NCBI RefSeq assembly: GCF_032854445.1
Contig: NC_088298.1
Span: 24,949,295-24,993,479, forward strand
DNA from: Liolophura sinensis
Lineage: Eukaryota > Mollusca > Polyplacophora > Chitonida > Chitonidae
DNA: 44,185 nucleotides
Reading direction: 5' to 3'
Position 1 is the stretch's first letter. Each line of letters begins with the position of its first letter. The position numbers and the translations under genes are program-made. Positions 44,085-44,185 of this stretch are shown one piece after another. The notes under the pieces were generated by a model. That model saw only the letters and a program-made list of their open reading frames with translations. It had not been told where the DNA came from and did not search any database.

Positions 44085-44185
44085 ATGGCGGCGCCCACGA
44101 AAGACGGCATGAAACTAGAGTTCGAAGAAGTAATCGCGTATGCCAAGGCCATCGGTGGCGTTTCTGTAGAGTTAAAGGCAAAGCA
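44085..44185 (+). CDS. Start of an unidentified protein gene (partial, runs off the window)
   Basis: The ATG at 44085 sits in AACATGG, a strong Kozak context, followed by GC-richer codons unlike the AT-rich surroundings. The 33 visible codons read MAAPTKDGMKLEFEEVIAYA and then KAIGGVSVELKAK. The ATGGCGGCG opening is typical of animal first coding exons. An in-frame stop 27 nt upstream supports this start. I do not recognise the protein; no domain is complete in the visible part. It is transcribed away from the desaturase, so the two genes are divergent across about 25.7 kb. Confidence 0.75.
   Translation, partial: MAAPTKDGMKLEFEEVIAYAKAIGGVSVELKAK

Overview
The window is animal nuclear DNA, most probably from a mollusc or a close lophotrochozoan. 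It carries a spliced gene with GT-AG introns, seven copies of a tRNA-headed SINE whose tail (ending in ggcgtaaaacaccaatcaaa) I associate with molluscan genomes, and very many minisatellites. There are no bacterial operons, no rRNA, no CRISPR array and no intact autonomous transposon.

Positions 31 to 18406, minus strand, hold one gene that can be assembled completely. It is a front-end (methyl-end-opposed) fatty acid desaturase of the FADS type, with an N-terminal cytochrome b5 domain. Twelve coding exons join in frame across eleven GT-AG introns into 431 codons plus a TAA stop. HPGG, HDFGH, HYQHH and QIEHH are all present in the right order. The 3' UTR runs off the left edge of the window. 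A splice acceptor lies 24 nt upstream of the proposed ATG, so at least one more 5' exon should lie above 18406. I could not find it.

Most of the gene is intron, and several introns are dominated by unrelated tandem arrays: 32 bp x about 100 in intron 1, 73 bp in intron 4, 45 bp in intron 5, 18 bp in intron 6 and 48 bp in intron 8. The intron 1 array repeats the gene's own exon 1 splice-donor context. It shares a 15-nt match with that donor and presents about 100 donor-like GTAAGAATTC sites. The first of these lies exactly 48 nt downstream and would give an in-frame 16-residue insertion in the cytochrome b5 domain.

Positions 18.4 to 44 kb hold no recognisable protein gene. They are a patchwork of minisatellites (45, 19, 90/180, 70, 25, 61/63, 59, 21, 48, 59, 30 and about 160 bp units), SINE insertions (three with clear long target-site duplications, one with a weaker one), small inverted-repeat elements and a nested duplicated zone at 40.6 to 43.8 kb. 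By my tally of array lengths, tandem repeats cover roughly a third of the window. Nearly all long open frames here come from arrays whose period is a multiple of three.

At the right edge (44085 onward, plus strand) a new protein gene begins with a good start context. Only 33 codons are visible and I do not recognise it. It would be divergent from the desaturase. A TATA/initiator pair at 40882 to 40915 on the plus strand is the best core-promoter candidate seen.
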